64,000 bases of DNA. Source: Ovis canadensis. Lineage: Eukaryota > Chordata > Mammalia > Artiodactyla > Bovidae. The translations under genes were made by a program, and so were the position numbers. Below the pieces are notes generated by a model that made no database searches, was not told the origin of the DNA, and was given only the letters and a program-made list of their open reading frames with translations. This document shows positions 1 through 12,872 of the stretch, piece after piece. Position 1 is the stretch's first letter; every line of letters begins with the position of its first letter. The stretch is taken from assembly GCF_042477335.2 (NCBI RefSeq), contig NC_091247.1, positions 1,386,501 to 1,450,500 of the forward strand, in the 5' to 3' direction.

Positions 1-196
1 CCCTGGAGGCTCAGATGGTAAAGAATCCGCCTGCAATGCAAGAGACCCAGATTAGATCCCTGGGTCGGGAGGAACTCCTGGAGAAGAGAGTGGCTGCCCA
101 CTCCAGTATTCTTGCCTGGAGAATCCCATGGACAGAGAAGTCCGGTGGGTTACGGTCTGTGGGGTTGCAGAGTCAGACACAAGAGTGACTGAACAT
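1..196 (+). mobile_element. Bov-tA SINE, 5' truncated by window edge
   Basis: This is a ruminant tRNA-derived SINE. The box-B-like gattagatccctgggtcgg segment and the tail ggggttgcagagtcagacac are recognisable in plus orientation. Confidence 0.85.
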
Positions 197-199
197 TTT

Positions 200-2100
200 G
201 ACTTCATTTTTTTCAAAACTGGACCTGCCTTCACACAAGCCCCGAAGGTACCCGCAGCAGAGGAAAGTGAGTCCATTCGTTACAATAGCCTTACTGTGAC
301 TCAGAGACAAAGGCTTCAGAAGGGAAAGTGACAATTCCAGCTACATTTACAAAAAGCCCGCTGTAACCCAAGTCAAGGCTGACAGACCACGTGATATTTG
401 CAACCCCCTGAAACACAAAGGCCGACTTCCCGCACAGATAAGGAGCTCCCAACATTCGTGTAGGAGAAAATTCTCAGCAGCTGAGTAGAAAAACAGTGGG
501 CAAAAGATATGAACTGAGAGTTCCCAGACAAATTAAGAAAATATATTTGTTTATTCGGCTGTGCTGGGTCTTAGTTGCGGCACGTGGGATCCAGCTCCCC
601 GACAGGGACGGAACCCGGGCCCCCTGCACTGAGCGCGTGGGGTCTCAGCCCCTGGACCCCCAGGTAAATGTTGCCAGTGGCCTTGAGACAAGTGAGAGAT
701 GCCACCCTGATTCTTCATAAGAGAAGCGAAAATTCAAAGCGCTCGGAGACACCACGTCTTACCTCCCAGGCTGAAAGTCTCCGAAAGGTTTCCCAAGCAC
801 CCCAGGAGGAAGCCTGCACTCTCGTGCTTTGCTAGGAGGAAGGCAAAGTGGCGCGGCCTCCGGGGAAGGGAAGTCACCAGCATCGGGCAGAATAACAGAC
901 GCGTTTGCCCTCAGATCCTTTATCCCAAAGACACAGCACATACAATATGCGATGTGATTTTACACAAGGTCATTTGAAACGAATGGTTCTTAAGAACAGA
1001 CTCTAAGAAACAACCCACATACCCACCACGGGGTGCCAAGACACACACCTTGCGGCATCTGCATGACGGGATACACACGTCAGTGAAGACGAAGAGTCCA
1101 CGCCCCTAGCGTCACCTCCGGGGGAAGCATGTGGCGACGGCGAGAGGCAATCACTCGCCAGCGGGGCTTGCGCACCAACACTCGCCTCTCCTGGTTGTTG
1201 GGCTCAAAGGACTCGACCTCATCCTTACAGCCTGTGAACATAATCTCCAACAGTAGATTTATTAACGCCAAACCCTGCTTACAGGAGACCCTTTTAGAGA
1301 CAGTACACCCCCAGGAAATGAAACGGCGATGGTTCCCATGGGAGCCGCTCCTCAGTACCGCAGACCTGGGCCACCGAGGAGGGGGCAGCTTACCTGCCGG
1401 TGAGCAGACCGCCTCCTTCACACCTGGAAGGTGCTGCTCGGCCTGGGCCTGCTGACACAGGGCCTCAGACGGATCAAGCCGATTCGAGCTCCTGAGCCGG
1501 GGACGTCGCCTCGCTTCTCCCGGGCCGGCAGCCCCCAGATCACGCTTCTCTCAGGGAAAGGCCACACCCGCACAGGTGTTTGGATGAGGACTGGACCCCA
1601 GCCACCTCCCTCCCATTCCAGCCTCTCGGGCCTGCTGCGGGGTAGCGGGGGGCGGTTCCTTTCCCTTGAGCCTGGAGAAACCGCTCGCTGCCCACGGGCC
1701 GGGCCCAGCGGTGACCCAACCACTGCCCACCTTCTCCAGGGAACCCCAGGTCTTCTGGCGTGTCCCGTGTTGGCCTGGGCTGTACTGTGGCTGTCGGTGC
1801 CCTTCGTGGGTCGGAAGCGCAGTCCTGAGCGACTTTGTGTCCGAGGATGGGGAACCTGGCGCCTCTCCTGCACCTGGCGTGAGGTGTCAGCCGCCAACTG
1901 GCACTGCCAGGAGCGTTGTCAGCGACTGACCTACAGGGCACCTGCTGTCCGCCTGGGCTGCTGCGGCTGCTGACCTTTGACACCTCCCTGAAGGGGGTCA
2001 GGGCGGCGGGGGCGCTCTGTGCCCCAGGGACACTGGCGGAACAGGTCTGCAGACGGCTGGATATTTTCAGGAACTGATTTCATGACACCAGTCCTGACAT
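200..2100. other. 3' flank without recognised genes
   Basis: Apart from the CHR-like SINE, this is moderately GC-rich unique sequence. Several short open frames here overlap on both strands and none has family resemblance or splice support. Confidence 0.5.
552..664 (+). mobile_element. CHR-like tRNA-Glu-derived SINE fragment
   Basis: The text cggctgtgctgggtcttagt followed by cggaacccgggccccctgcac matches the CHR/SINE2 family of cetartiodactyls. It is diverged and short. Confidence 0.7.
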
Positions 2101-2393
2101 CTCCTCATATCTGCTGCTGCTGCTAAGTTGCTTCAGTCGTGTCTGACTCTGTGCGACCCCGTAGACGGCAGCCCGCCAGGCTCCCCCGTCCCTGGCATGC
2201 TCCAGGCAAGAACACTGGAGTGGGCTGCCATTTCCTTCTCCACTGCACGAAAGTGAAAAGTGAGAGGGAAGTCGCTCAGTCGTGTCCGACGCTTAGTGAC
2301 CCCACGGACTGCAGCCCACCAGGCTCCTCCATCCATGGGATTCTCCAGGCGAGAGCACTGGAGCGGGGTGCCATCGCCTTCTCCTCATATCTG
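2101..2393 (-). mobile_element. Bov-A2 SINE with target-site duplication
   Basis: A near full-length dimeric Bov-A2 is inserted in minus orientation, with a gctgctgctaag edge on the left. A 13-bp direct repeat, ctcctcatatctg, occurs at 2101-2113 and again at 2381-2393, consistent with LINE-mediated insertion. It is one of the youngest-looking elements in the window. Confidence 0.85.
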
Positions 2394-3099
2394 GAGAAGA
2401 GCTAAACCCCTTCCTGGTGACACCAGCTCCTCGTGACGAACAGAAAAGGTTCTGTAAACTAAGCGCTCGGCTGTGTGGAACTCCCTTCGTCACCCAAACC
2501 TTATCTGTTGGTCCCCCCACGGCCTCGGCGGAGCAGTCTCTCAGCGCTCTCCGAGCTCTGGTCCCCTGGGCTGCAGCCCCCATGTTGCCCCCACTGAGCC
2601 CGAGCTTCCACTCCCATGCTGCGCGTCTTCTTTAGCGGACAGAGGCCAAGAGGTGCGGGGAGCCAGTGTCAACATCGGCTTCTGAGTGGCATCGGGGCCC
2701 AATCTTTACCACTTAATCTGGAAACAGGGTTAGGTTAGATGTTCCAATTAAAAACAGTCACTACCCGCTAGCCCTGGCATGTTCAGCTACCTGAAGCAGC
2801 TTCACCTTCTTTCCCCTTCTCCCGGGTGGAGCTTGGCCTTGGTCTGGAGACCCCGAGCTTCCCCTCAAAAACCACGAGATGCCTGCTTCCTGGTCTCTTG
2901 TGAGAGCTTGGCCACCCTCATCTCTCGCCCCCTGGAAACTGCACGGGCATCGTAACTCCGGGAGCCAGAGGTGAATTCCATGGGCAGCTGTGTGGGGTCA
3001 GCCATCACAGGCCTCCTGCAGGAAGAACTCTGCGGAAACCAGGAATATTCCAGGCCCCTCCAGCTGCACCCAGGCCTGGGCGTCTCACGCTCTGGCCTC

Positions 3100-3780
3100 C
3101 GGTCCCTCCTGAGGAACTGCTGGGTTTTGATTCTGGGCCAAACTTTTAATAAAGAAAATTCATCTACAGATGTTCTGCCATCAGCCAATATATTCAGTTA
3201 TTGGAAGCCGGGAGATTTAGTGGCAAGCCGGTTGTTTTATTTGCTCTCTGGATGAAACCATTTTTCTTGCGTATTTAATATCCTGGAGGAATATTTTCCC
3301 TGGCAAACGCTCAGAGGGAGACAGCAGATCCATTCTGAAGCCACAGGGTCGTTATTCTGCCTCCTGGTGACTCGGAGCAGGCATTTGAGTGTTTGCTGTC
3401 TCCTGCGTCATTAAGGAGAAATTAGGATGAGATCGGCCTGTAATTGCAGCTGTAATCACCTAACAATCCTGGCCTGATTGTCCCCGCGCAGACTCCCACC
3501 GAGGAATACAGTCGGTGGCTGCTTAGACTGTCTCACTGAAGCTGGGGCTTTTCTATGACGAGCCAGCCCCAGGCTCTCTGGCAGAGGACTCTGTGTGGCT
3601 CCCCCAGAGGTAACTTGCAAGCATGAATGGAGAAGGGCCTCCCACTTCTAAACGTTTTAATTGCAGCTCATCCTGCGGTGGTGGAGGACTTCTAGCCGAT
3701 GAGACTCTAATTAAGCTCAGGCATCTCCTACCCTCCCCACCTCGTCAGGGGTCAGGGCATCTGGTGAAGGAAACCCAGTC
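3100..3780. promoter_or_regulatory. Candidate conserved non-coding element downstream of OLFM1
   Basis: An AT-rich, repeat-free block stands out from the GC-rich surroundings. It contains clustered TAAT/ATTA homeodomain cores, a CAGCTG E-box within tgtaattgcagctgtaatca (3439-3458), and a second ttttaattgcagctcatcc near 3655. This composition is typical of developmental enhancers. Conservation itself was not tested. Confidence 0.4.
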
Positions 3781-3839
3781 ACATCAACGAGAGAGCAAGA
3801 AAGGATTTGGGGGATTATTTTGTCTTGGGCTTGATGAAT

Positions 3840-4478
3840 AAAAATGCCCAAATCTCACAAACGTCAGATTTCATTTGCTTGGGCTCCAAAATCAAAGCAG
3901 ACAGACTGCAGCCTCAAAATTAAAAGACGCTTGCTCCTTGGGAGGAAAAATATGACAAAACTAGACAGCAGGTTAAAAAAGCAGAGACTTCACTTTGCCA
4001 GCAAAGGTCCACGTAGTCAAGGCTGTGGTTTTCCCAGTATTATGTATGAAGGTGAGAGCTGGGCTATAAAGAGAGCTGAGCGCCCAAGAATTGATGCTTT
4101 CCAACCATGGTGTTGGAGAAGACTCTTGAGAGACCTTTGGACAGCAAGGAGATCCAACCAGTCCATCCTAAAGAAAATCAGTTCTGAATACTCACTGGAA
4201 GGACTGATGCTGAAGCTGAAGCTCCAATACTTTGGCCACCTGATTCGAAGAGCTGACTCACTGGAAAAGACCCTGATGCTGGGAAAGATTGAAGGCAGGA
4301 GGAGAAGGGGATGACACAGGATGAGATGGTTGGATGGCATCACCGACTCAATGGACATGAGTTTGAGTAAGCTCCAGGGGATAGTGAAAGGCAGGGAGGC
4401 CTGGCGTGTGGGGTCCATGGGGTCCACAGTCCATGGGGTTGTGCGGAGTCAGATGCAACTTCATAACTAAACAACAAC
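3840..4478 (+). mobile_element. BovB (RTE) LINE 3' fragment, ART2A-type
   Basis: This is the C-terminal part of the BovB reverse-transcriptase ORF: KRRLLLGRK, then a CWRRLLRD-type motif, then [19 protein letters not shown], followed by the standard 3' end leading to acaacaaca. The frame is open for 156 codons but carries substitutions and a stop where intact copies continue. It is a dead retroposon copy, not a host gene. Confidence 0.9.
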
Positions 4479-4479
4479 A

Positions 4480-5560
4480 AGCCTCCCAGAATGTGTTAGG
4501 TGTAAGAGACTCACAGACTGGGAGGAAGGGCAGCCGGAGCCCGGGACGAAGGAAGGGCGCAAAGGAACACAGAGAAGCAATACCCCGTCTGGGGATGGGG
4601 AGTGAGAAGCTTCTGGAAGGCGGAACCCTGAGCTGGGGAGGGGAGGACGGATGTTGGGGGTGCAGGCAAAGGTGTTGAGGTTAGCCTGGAGGTGGCCTGC
4701 TTCGTGGGTCTCACGGGTGGGCAGAGGGGGAGGCTGGGGGGCGCTGGGCTTAGAGGGGACCTGAGCCAGGAGGAGGAGGCCTGTCCACCCACAGTGCAGT
4801 GTGTGGTTGTGAGCCGAGGGCCCAGTGCGCGTGGAGACGTGGTCCTGGGGCGGGGAGGGTGAAGTGGTCCCCAACCGTTTGAGGCTTCACCCCTCCCGCA
4901 GGCTGCCCTGCTGGCCAGCACCCCTACCCTGCACTTTTCCTGGGTCCTCTGACTCCATCTCTCCCCTCCCCGTGGTCCAGGGCCCACCCAATTTCTCATG
5001 GGGGCGCTGACCGCGATCCAGGGAAATGCCCGGGAGACCCCAACAGCAGGTGAGCCCCGGCCGGGGGTCATGCCTTTCCTCCTCGGCGTGTCCCTCACCA
5101 GTGGGCTCAGGGGTCGAGCAGCACGCCTCTGCCCTCTGTCTCATCTCACATTCTCCTGACCACGGGCCAGAGCCCAGGGGCATCGCTGTGACCGGCAGGA
5201 CCTGGCCCCACACCCCCGAGGTCTCCTTGCCCAACCGGCTCCCTGTCTCATCTTGGCGGCTCCAGACTCTGAGGGGGCCCGCGGACGGAGCTGGATGTTC
5301 CTGGACGCCCTTGTGCCGACTCCGAGGGCGCGTCAGCTCCTCCGCTCTCCGCCTCGGGTGCGGTGCCAGCTGAGCCCAGCTCGCGGGGGGCACCGGCTCT
5401 TCCCCAGGCCCACACCACCGGCCTGCCATCCACCCTGCCAAGGAGGCCAGCGGCCTCGAGCAGAGCAGAGGGTGGGGGCCTGGATGGAAGGCCACCTGCT
5501 GCCTTGACCGCTAGTGCTGAGGCCGGCCCTGAACTCTGACCCGTGTCTTCTGTGGGCCCT
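4480..5560. other. 3' flank, no gene seen
   Basis: GC-rich unique sequence (4.5-5.5 kb) with several overlapping open frames on both strands, as expected from GC content alone. No repeat family or coding similarity was recognised. Confidence 0.5.
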
Positions 5561-5755
5561 TCAGGTGGCATTGGTTGTCAAGAACCTGCCTGCCAGTGCA
5601 GGAGACGTAAGAGACCTGGGTTCGATCCCTGAGTCGGGAAGATCTCCTGGAGGAGGGCATGGCAACCCCCTCCAGTGTTTTTGCCTGGAGCATCCCAGGG
5701 ACGGAGGAGCCACAGTCCGTGGGGTGGCAGAGTCAGACGCGCCTGAAGCGGCTTG
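5561..5755 (+). mobile_element. Bov-tA SINE
   Basis: Plus-oriented Bov-tA with a recognisable box B (gggttcgatccctgagtcgg) and body. The 3' tail is diverged. Confidence 0.85.
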
Positions 5756-5759
5756 GCAT

Positions 5760-6355
5760 GCATGCAGCACGTGCCTCCTCTGGCCACTCGAACCCCCAGG
5801 GCACTGCAGAACAGCCCTGTCCTGTGCAGACCTCAGGTCCCCTCAGAAATGGGGCCCGGCTTGGCAGCTGCAGGCCTGGCCACGTGACCTGGGCTCCCCC
5901 GAAGCGTGAGGGTCTCTGTCTCAAGGGAGCCCAGGTGGGGCTGGTCACTCGTCTCCTGGACCCCCCGTCCTCCTGGTGAGCCAACTGGCTGGAGCGGGCC
6001 TGGCTTCACCTTTGCCCGCTTCTCAGCAGGGTCTTTGCAGACGCCCCCTGCCACGTTGGAAGTGGGTGCTTGTCCCAAGTTTCTTCCCAAGGCAACTTGG
6101 AAAAGCCTGTCTGGATGGAGTGGGTGGGACTCCCAGTGGGGCTATCCTTGGACTGAGACTCACCCTAGGGGTAGGGACCTCCAGGGCAATTCTCGAATTC
6201 TGACTTTTGGGGAGCGCCGGATGCCGAGGGACCCCGTGGGCCTTGTGTCCCAACCACGCCCAAACCTCCTCCCCCAAGGGGGACGCTCATACTGGAACCT
6301 GGCCTCAAGGATCCGGAAGCCTTGGTCATTTTCAAAACCTTCCGAGATGACAAAT
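5760..6355. other. 3' flank immediately beyond the OLFM1 poly(A) site, no gene seen
   Basis: GC-rich unique sequence with no recognised repeat or coding similarity. Confidence 0.5.
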
Positions 6356-6359
6356 GAAG

Positions 6360-7386
6360 CAAGAAGGTCTCCTGATACTTTTATTGTTCCTTAATCGGAT
6401 AGCACAAAGTTTCCCTCTTTTTTACTTAAAAAATGCACTTTCCGCACACTGCTGCCCACAGGAGCACTTCTTTCCCTTTGGAAACCAGAGTTTCCCGAGA
6501 GGAGCCCTTCTCCGTGGTTACACTATCTACGGTAATTTAACGAGAAGAGGGTATTTCCTTTAATGATTATCAACCTTGATCATGTCTACTAGGGCGAACA
6601 CTGATGTGTGTTTTTTTTTCTCTTGAGAAACAAAACCCATCCACTTATTAATCCAAACTACGGCACTGCACTTACAACACCCACGGCATCAACTAAAGAG
6701 ATAGGTCACCACCTCAAGGGAGCAACAGACGGACACTGCACAATGGAGCTATGGGGTACGGGGTCCGGACGGCGGGGCCCTGCGCCTGTCCACGCACGCC
6801 GGTCGCCGCTCTGGGGCAGACGTGGGCCTACGGGCTTCTCGGAGTCTCGGCTCGGTTCATCTAAGACACAACACACGGTTGAGGACGGCGGTGGTGATGA
6901 GATGCAGCTACAGAGCCTACGTCGCCCCTCCGTCGCCGAGCACAGCCCGGGCGGGGGTGGGGGGGCGCTTCAATGAGACACGACACTCACGTCCATCGAG
7001 CTGACCACGATCTACGGCCAAGTCCATGCGATCCTAATTGTTCTTGGTGAGAGCTGGCCAACAGTCATCGCCTTATATCTTGAGTATATTGACCAGAAAG
7101 GGGGACCGGGTGGGGGGACAGGGGAGCCCCGGGGCTGTGGTTCCAGCCGTCAATAAGGGGAACGTCAATTCTGTCCACGGTGGGCGCCCTCCGGCTAGAG
7201 CTGCAGAAACGTGGGGGCAATGCCTCCCCGCCCCCTCCCTGCCCCCGAGACGCCGGAGTCCCCGTTGCTGATGAGTTTTCAGAACGAGCCTTGTTCGTCT
7301 CCCCCACGTCGCCTCGCAGCTGTCCCACAGGCGCTTCCGGGCGGGTGAGGGCGCGGGGCGGCGGCCCCCGGGGGCCGGGGCGGGGA
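6360..7386 (-). other. OLFM1: OLFM1 long-isoform 3' untranslated region
   Basis: About 1.0 kb lies between the TAG stop and a canonical AATAAA on the minus strand (6380-6385). A U-rich stretch follows the expected cleavage site near 6355-6368. An ATTAAA variant at 6559-6564 could give a slightly shorter 3' end. The 3'-most 400 bases are AT-richer than the stop-proximal part. No SINE interrupts the interval. The exact cleavage site is inferred, not seen. Confidence 0.75.
6380..6385 (-). terminator. OLFM1: poly(A) signal AATAAA for long OLFM1 mRNA
   Basis: A minus-strand AATAAA lies about 1 kb downstream of the OLFM1 stop codon and is followed by pyrimidine-rich sequence. It is the only canonical hexamer I found between the stop and 6.36 kb. 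Confidence 0.7.
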
Positions 7387-8364
<978 letters not shown>

Positions 8365-8869
8365 CTAGAGGTCCCAGAGAGCGTCCGTCTGGGTACCCCT
8401 GGGCTGTGGGCCATCTGACTGCTCCCTGCTCTCCCGGGCGAGGGTGCACAGCAGGTGGTCCGTCTCATCTGGGAAGGCTGGCCCCCATCAGCAGGGGACA
8501 TCGCCCTCCACAGGACACTGGGTGGAGGGCACGGCCGCCTGGCCCACGTGAGGACGCGTGCCCACAGCGCCAGCCAGTCGGTGAGGCTGACCACTCTCGA
8601 GGTCACCAGGAAGGGGACACCGGGCGCCCTGGGGGCACGTGCGTCAGGCCTCTCCTTCCGTGCCAGCCTCACAGCGGGCCGGACTGACTCACCGGCCGGT
8701 GGGGGGACGTCATTAGTCTGGCAGAAGGGACGCTGTGTGTACAGTCACGCCCAGTCCCAGGCAAGCGCCTCTCCCTGAGGAACCCGGCTCCCCGGGCTCT
8801 GAGCGCAGTCCAACCACGGCAGCAAGCCCAGCGAGGCCCGAGTCAGGGGTACGGAGGAAGAGCCTCCCA

Positions 8870-9245
8870 TGATCGCTTAAACGCCGGTTGACTCGAAAAC
8901 TGTCTAGACTTTGTACAAAACGCTTTAGTCATTTTCAACCAATCTGGGAGCAAATTAGAAAGCGATGCAGTTAGTCAGAGGAAAATCTGCCAGGCTAATG
9001 CCATTCCCGGTGCATCTGTCTGGCAATAAGACAGCTGCTTTATCCGTCAAGGGCTCTGCTGGCTGCAGGAGAGATTAAGGATGTGGGAGCTTTCAGACGT
9101 GGTTTTACACATGCGTTAAAAATTTAAAAAAACAACCAAAAAATGCACCCTTGCTCCTGAGACACCCATTCAATGCTTAGAGACAGATGTGCTTTCTGTT
9201 TTTAACAAGATTAAAATAAACCAAGAGCTGGGTCTCATCTGAGGC
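8870..9245. promoter_or_regulatory. Candidate intronic conserved element
   Basis: A repeat-free block, AT-richer than its flanks, contains GCTAATGCC, ATTAG, a GACAGCTGC E-box and an AATAAACC forkhead-like site. It has the look of an enhancer. No alignment was possible. Confidence 0.3.
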
Positions 9246-9276
9246 TGTTCATTGCCTTTGGTCTGTAGGAGCAGCC

Positions 9277-9812
9277 CTCAGTGCTGTGGGTTAGAGGGGC
9301 GCAGGGCTGGGTGGGGTCCGTGCTGTGGGTTAGAGGGGGCGCGGGGCTGAGTGGGGGTCAGTGCTGTGGGCTGCGGGTTAGAGGGGGCGCGGGGCTGGGT
9401 GGGGGTCAGTGCTGTGGGCTGCGGGTTAGAGGGGGCGCAGGGCTGGATGCGGGTCAGTGCTGTGGGCTGCGGGTTAGAGGGGGCGCGGGGCTGGGTGGGG
9501 TCCGTGCTGTGGGTTAGAGGGGGCGCGGGGCTGGGTGGGGGTCAGTGCTGTGGGCTGCGGGTTAGAGGGGCACAGGGCTGGGTGGGGTCCGTGCTGTGGG
9601 TTAGAGGGGGCGTGGGGCTGGGTGGGGTCTGTGCTGTGGGTTAGAGGGGGCACGGGGCTGGGTGGGGGTCAGTGCTGTGGGCTGCGGGTTAGAGGGGCAC
9701 GCGGGGCTGGGTGGGGTCCATGCTGTGGGTTAGAGGGGGTGCAGGGCTGGGTGGGGGGTCAGTGCTGTGGGCTGTGGGTTAGAGGGGCACACGGGGCTGG
9801 GTGGGGGTCAGG
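9277..9812. repeat. G-rich minisatellite, interspersed 40- and 48-bp units
   Basis: About a dozen copies of a unit containing gtgctgtgg, ggttagaggggg, cgcggggctgggtgggg. Units with an extra gggctgcg insertion (48 bp) alternate irregularly with 40-bp units. The plus strand, which is the template strand for OLFM1, is strongly G-rich, with many GGGG runs able to form G-quadruplexes. Confidence 0.9.
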
Positions 9813-10094
9813 GAGGGGGCCAGAAGTGCACAGGTGATGGGTGGGCACTCCTCTCACACCGCGCCTCCTCTTGGTTGCCTCCCGGACAGGGAGCTCACTG
9901 CTTCTCTCAAGACTGAGCTTAAGCGACAGCCCCTCTGCACCCTCTCCTGAGCCCCCATCACAGCTCTTTGAATATGCTCCCTTCTCCGCTGCCCCCATGA
10001 GTGGTGCAGGACTTGGTTGGGTTCATGCGTCCCTGGACCTCCATCCTGTGGGCAGAGCTGGGTGAAGTCAGCATCCAAGTTTTAAGGACTTTTA

Positions 10095-10492
10095 AACTAT
10101 AAAGAAAGCTGAGTGCCAAAGAATTGATGCTTTTGAGCTGTGGTGCTGGAGAAGACTCTTGAGAGTCCCTTGGACAGTCAGGATATCAAACCAGTCAATC
10201 CTAAAGGAGATCAGTCCTGGGTGTTCAATGGAAGGACTGGTGCTGAAGGTGAAACTCCAATACTTTGGCCACCTGATGGGAAGAACTGACTTGTTTGAAA
10301 AGACCCTGATGCTGGGAAAGATTGAGAGCGGAAGAAGGGGACGACAGAGGATGAGATGGTTGGATGGCATCACCGACTCAATGGACATGAGTCTGAGTGA
10401 ACTCCGGCAGTTGGTGATGGACAGGGAGGCCTGGTGTGCTGCAGTCCATGGGGTCGCAAAGAGTCGGACATGACTGAGGACTGAACTGACTG
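10095..10492 (+). mobile_element. BovB LINE 3' fragment
   Basis: A recognisable 3' portion (aaagaaagctgagtgcc through ggggtcgcaaagagtcggac and the gaactgaactgactgaac tail). It is antisense to OLFM1. Confidence 0.9.
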
Positions 10493-10499
10493 AACGGCC

Positions 10500-11570
10500 C
10501 TTTCCTCCGATCAGCTGGCCCAGCACTGGGCGGAGGCAGTGGAGGGCGGGAGGGAAAGTGAGCACAGGCGCCAGACGTTTGCCAGCCAGCTCTCAGCCTG
10601 GAGGCCGAAGCCACTGTGAGCCCCTCTGTGCAGAAAGAGAAGCTCATCACAGCTCCCAAAGGCCCTGACGGCAGCCGGCGCCCCCCTCCAGTCCTCTGCG
10701 TTCACTGCGGTCTCACCTCAGACGCCTTGTCCTTCTCCACCCGTCCTGCGTCCCCGCCCGTCCCGCCCCCTCTGGGATGCTGCCCAGAACTGCTGAGGCC
10801 TGGAACCAGCATCCTCCACCTGGCTGTGGCCCCTGGGAGCTTTCACACCCGGAACAACCACACAGACCTTGGGGGTGGAGCCGGGCACGGGCTGGTTACA
10901 GCCTCCAGGTGATTCTAACATTTGGCAGGGTCCCCGAGACCACCCCTCCCAAACGCCCAGTATGGAGAGGCCCAGAGGGGAGGGCCTCACCCAGGGTCAG
11001 CGGTGAGTCCACCACACCCGCTGCCCGCCTTCGCTGGGCCACTTCCTCCCAGACCCCGGAGGCCACCCTCTGACGTGCCCATGCGACCCCACAAATCGGG
11101 TCCCATTTGCAGGCTCCGATGGGGGTAGACAGCGACCTTCCACCAGCTTGCTCCCGGGTATGACCACAGCGCCCGCAGGGTGAACCATCACCGCCCGGTA
11201 GGACGGCTCAGGCTGGCCTAGGGGCTGAGAGCCTCCAGTTCTCCGGGCACTGGCGACCTCAGGGCCACCCTCCACACAGGCAGAAGCTCCCTGTGCACGC
11301 TGTTCTGCGTGAAGGACAGCGGCGCCCGGGCTGAGGAGGCGAGAGCTGAGGGCACACGGGGGTGAGCAGCCAGGGCAACCCCAGGCAGGGGGCACCCACG
11401 GCGGGACTGCCAGCAGAAGAGAGGTCCTGGGCGAGTGGCGGGGGGAGCCCCTGCAGGTCTGAGGCCCTCGTGCCCCCGCCCAGAAGCACCCCCACCCACG
11501 AAGGCCTTCTCATCAGAAAAAACAAAGCAACCTGCGGGTTATTCCCTGCTAAAGACCACGCCTAGAGCAG
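10500..11570. other. Intron sequence without recognised features
   Basis: GC-rich unique sequence between two BovB fragments. Open frames here are unspliced and lack family resemblance. Confidence 0.5.
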
Positions 11571-11589
11571 AGATGCTACACCTAGAGTG

Positions 11590-12150
11590 GAGGTGGCGAC
11601 CAGCCCACTTAAAAGACGCTTACTCCTCGGAAGGAAAGCTATGACCAACCTAGACAGCACAGTAAAAACCAGAGTCGTCACTTTGCCTGGGAAGGTCCGT
11701 CTAATCAAAGCTATGGCTTTTCCAGTAGTCATGTATGGATGTGAGAGTTGGGCCATAAAGAAAGCTGAACGCTGAATAATTGATGCTTTTGAACTGTAGT
11801 TCTAGAGAAGACTCTGGAGAGTGCCTTGGTTCTGCAAGGAGATCAAACCAATCCATCCTAAAGGAAATCAACATTGAGTATTCATTGGAAGGACTGATGC
11901 TGAAAGAGAAGCTCCAAATACTTTGGCCACCTGATGTGAAGAGCTGACTCACTGGAAAAGACTCTGATGCTGGGAAAGATTGAAGGTGGGAGGAGAAGGG
12001 GTTGACAGAGGACGCGATGGTTGGATGGCATCACCAGCTCAATGGACATGAATTTGAGCAAGCTCCAGGAGCTGGTGAAGGACAGGGAAGCCTGGCGTGC
12101 TGCAGTCCATGGGGTCACAAAGAGTCGGACACGACTGAGTGACCGAACAA
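11590..12150 (+). mobile_element. BovB LINE 3' fragment
   Basis: A longer copy spanning the C-terminal RT region (KRRLLLGRKAMTNLDS) to the ggggtcacaaagagtcggac terminus and acaacaac tail. It has internal stops and frameshifts and is antisense to OLFM1. Confidence 0.9.
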
Positions 12151-12580
12151 CAACTCTTTTAGTTTTGGTACTTAATTCCCATCAGACCAGTTGGTGTATA
12201 ATTGTTTCGGTAATTAATGATAAGCAGAATATCTTTTGACATGTTAAACTGTTTTGAATTATTTCTACAACATTAACTTTTCAAGTAATTGTTTTGTTTC
12301 TGGATCTTAATTTTAAATATTTTGAGATCAAGAATGATGTCTATTTTCTTTCAGTTTCACTGATTGTGATTAACAAATTGACAACTTAAATATATTCCTA
12401 AAATAAATGTATAAAGGTAGTATTCAGATGGAAGGCAAGAGATCCCATGAAAAGTTTATAGGATGACTCTAACCTGTTTGCATTTTTCTTTACATTTAGA
12501 ACCACAGAAAATAAAAGGTCATGAAACGTACTGCCTGTGACCATAGCTGAAAAAATAAAAAGTATACGGGCCGGTCACTG
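12150..12580. other. AT-rich island of unknown origin
   Basis: About 430 bases of markedly AT-rich sequence in a GC-rich intron, just 3' of a BovB end. It could be an old LINE remnant or a conserved regulatory block. I could not assign it. Confidence 0.35.
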
Positions 12581-12837
12581 CTGAGAAAATGGCTGCTTCT
12601 GGGCTGGGTGGAGGACCGCGGGAGCCCGGCATCCGACTGGCGCTTAGCACACGTGCTAACCTGCTTCTAACAGCTCAGCACAAAGGCAGGGGGACAGGAA
12701 AGCCCCCTGAGGGCTCCTGGACAGGGGTCCCAAGGCAATTCCCCACCCCCACTGTTAGCCGCAGTCCCTCTTATCTCACCCCTGTGGCCTGCACTGAAGC
12801 TGACATTGATTTATTTTTTGGAGCGAGTTACTGGTCT

Positions 12838-12872
12838 CCTGTGTGTGTGTTTGTGTGTGTGTATGTGTGCGA
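12838..12872. repeat. (TG)n microsatellite
   Basis: A short interrupted TG/TGTA dinucleotide run, potentially polymorphic. Confidence 0.85.

Noticed and set aside
3844..4314. 156-codon frame with reverse-transcriptase-like C-terminus as a domesticated gene
   Set aside because: It is one of several decayed BovB 3' copies in the window, truncated and without a promoter or intact catalytic region.
9277..9812. Interstitial telomere repeat, because ggttag recurs
   Set aside because: GGTTAG occurs once per 40/48-bp unit rather than in tandem hexamers.
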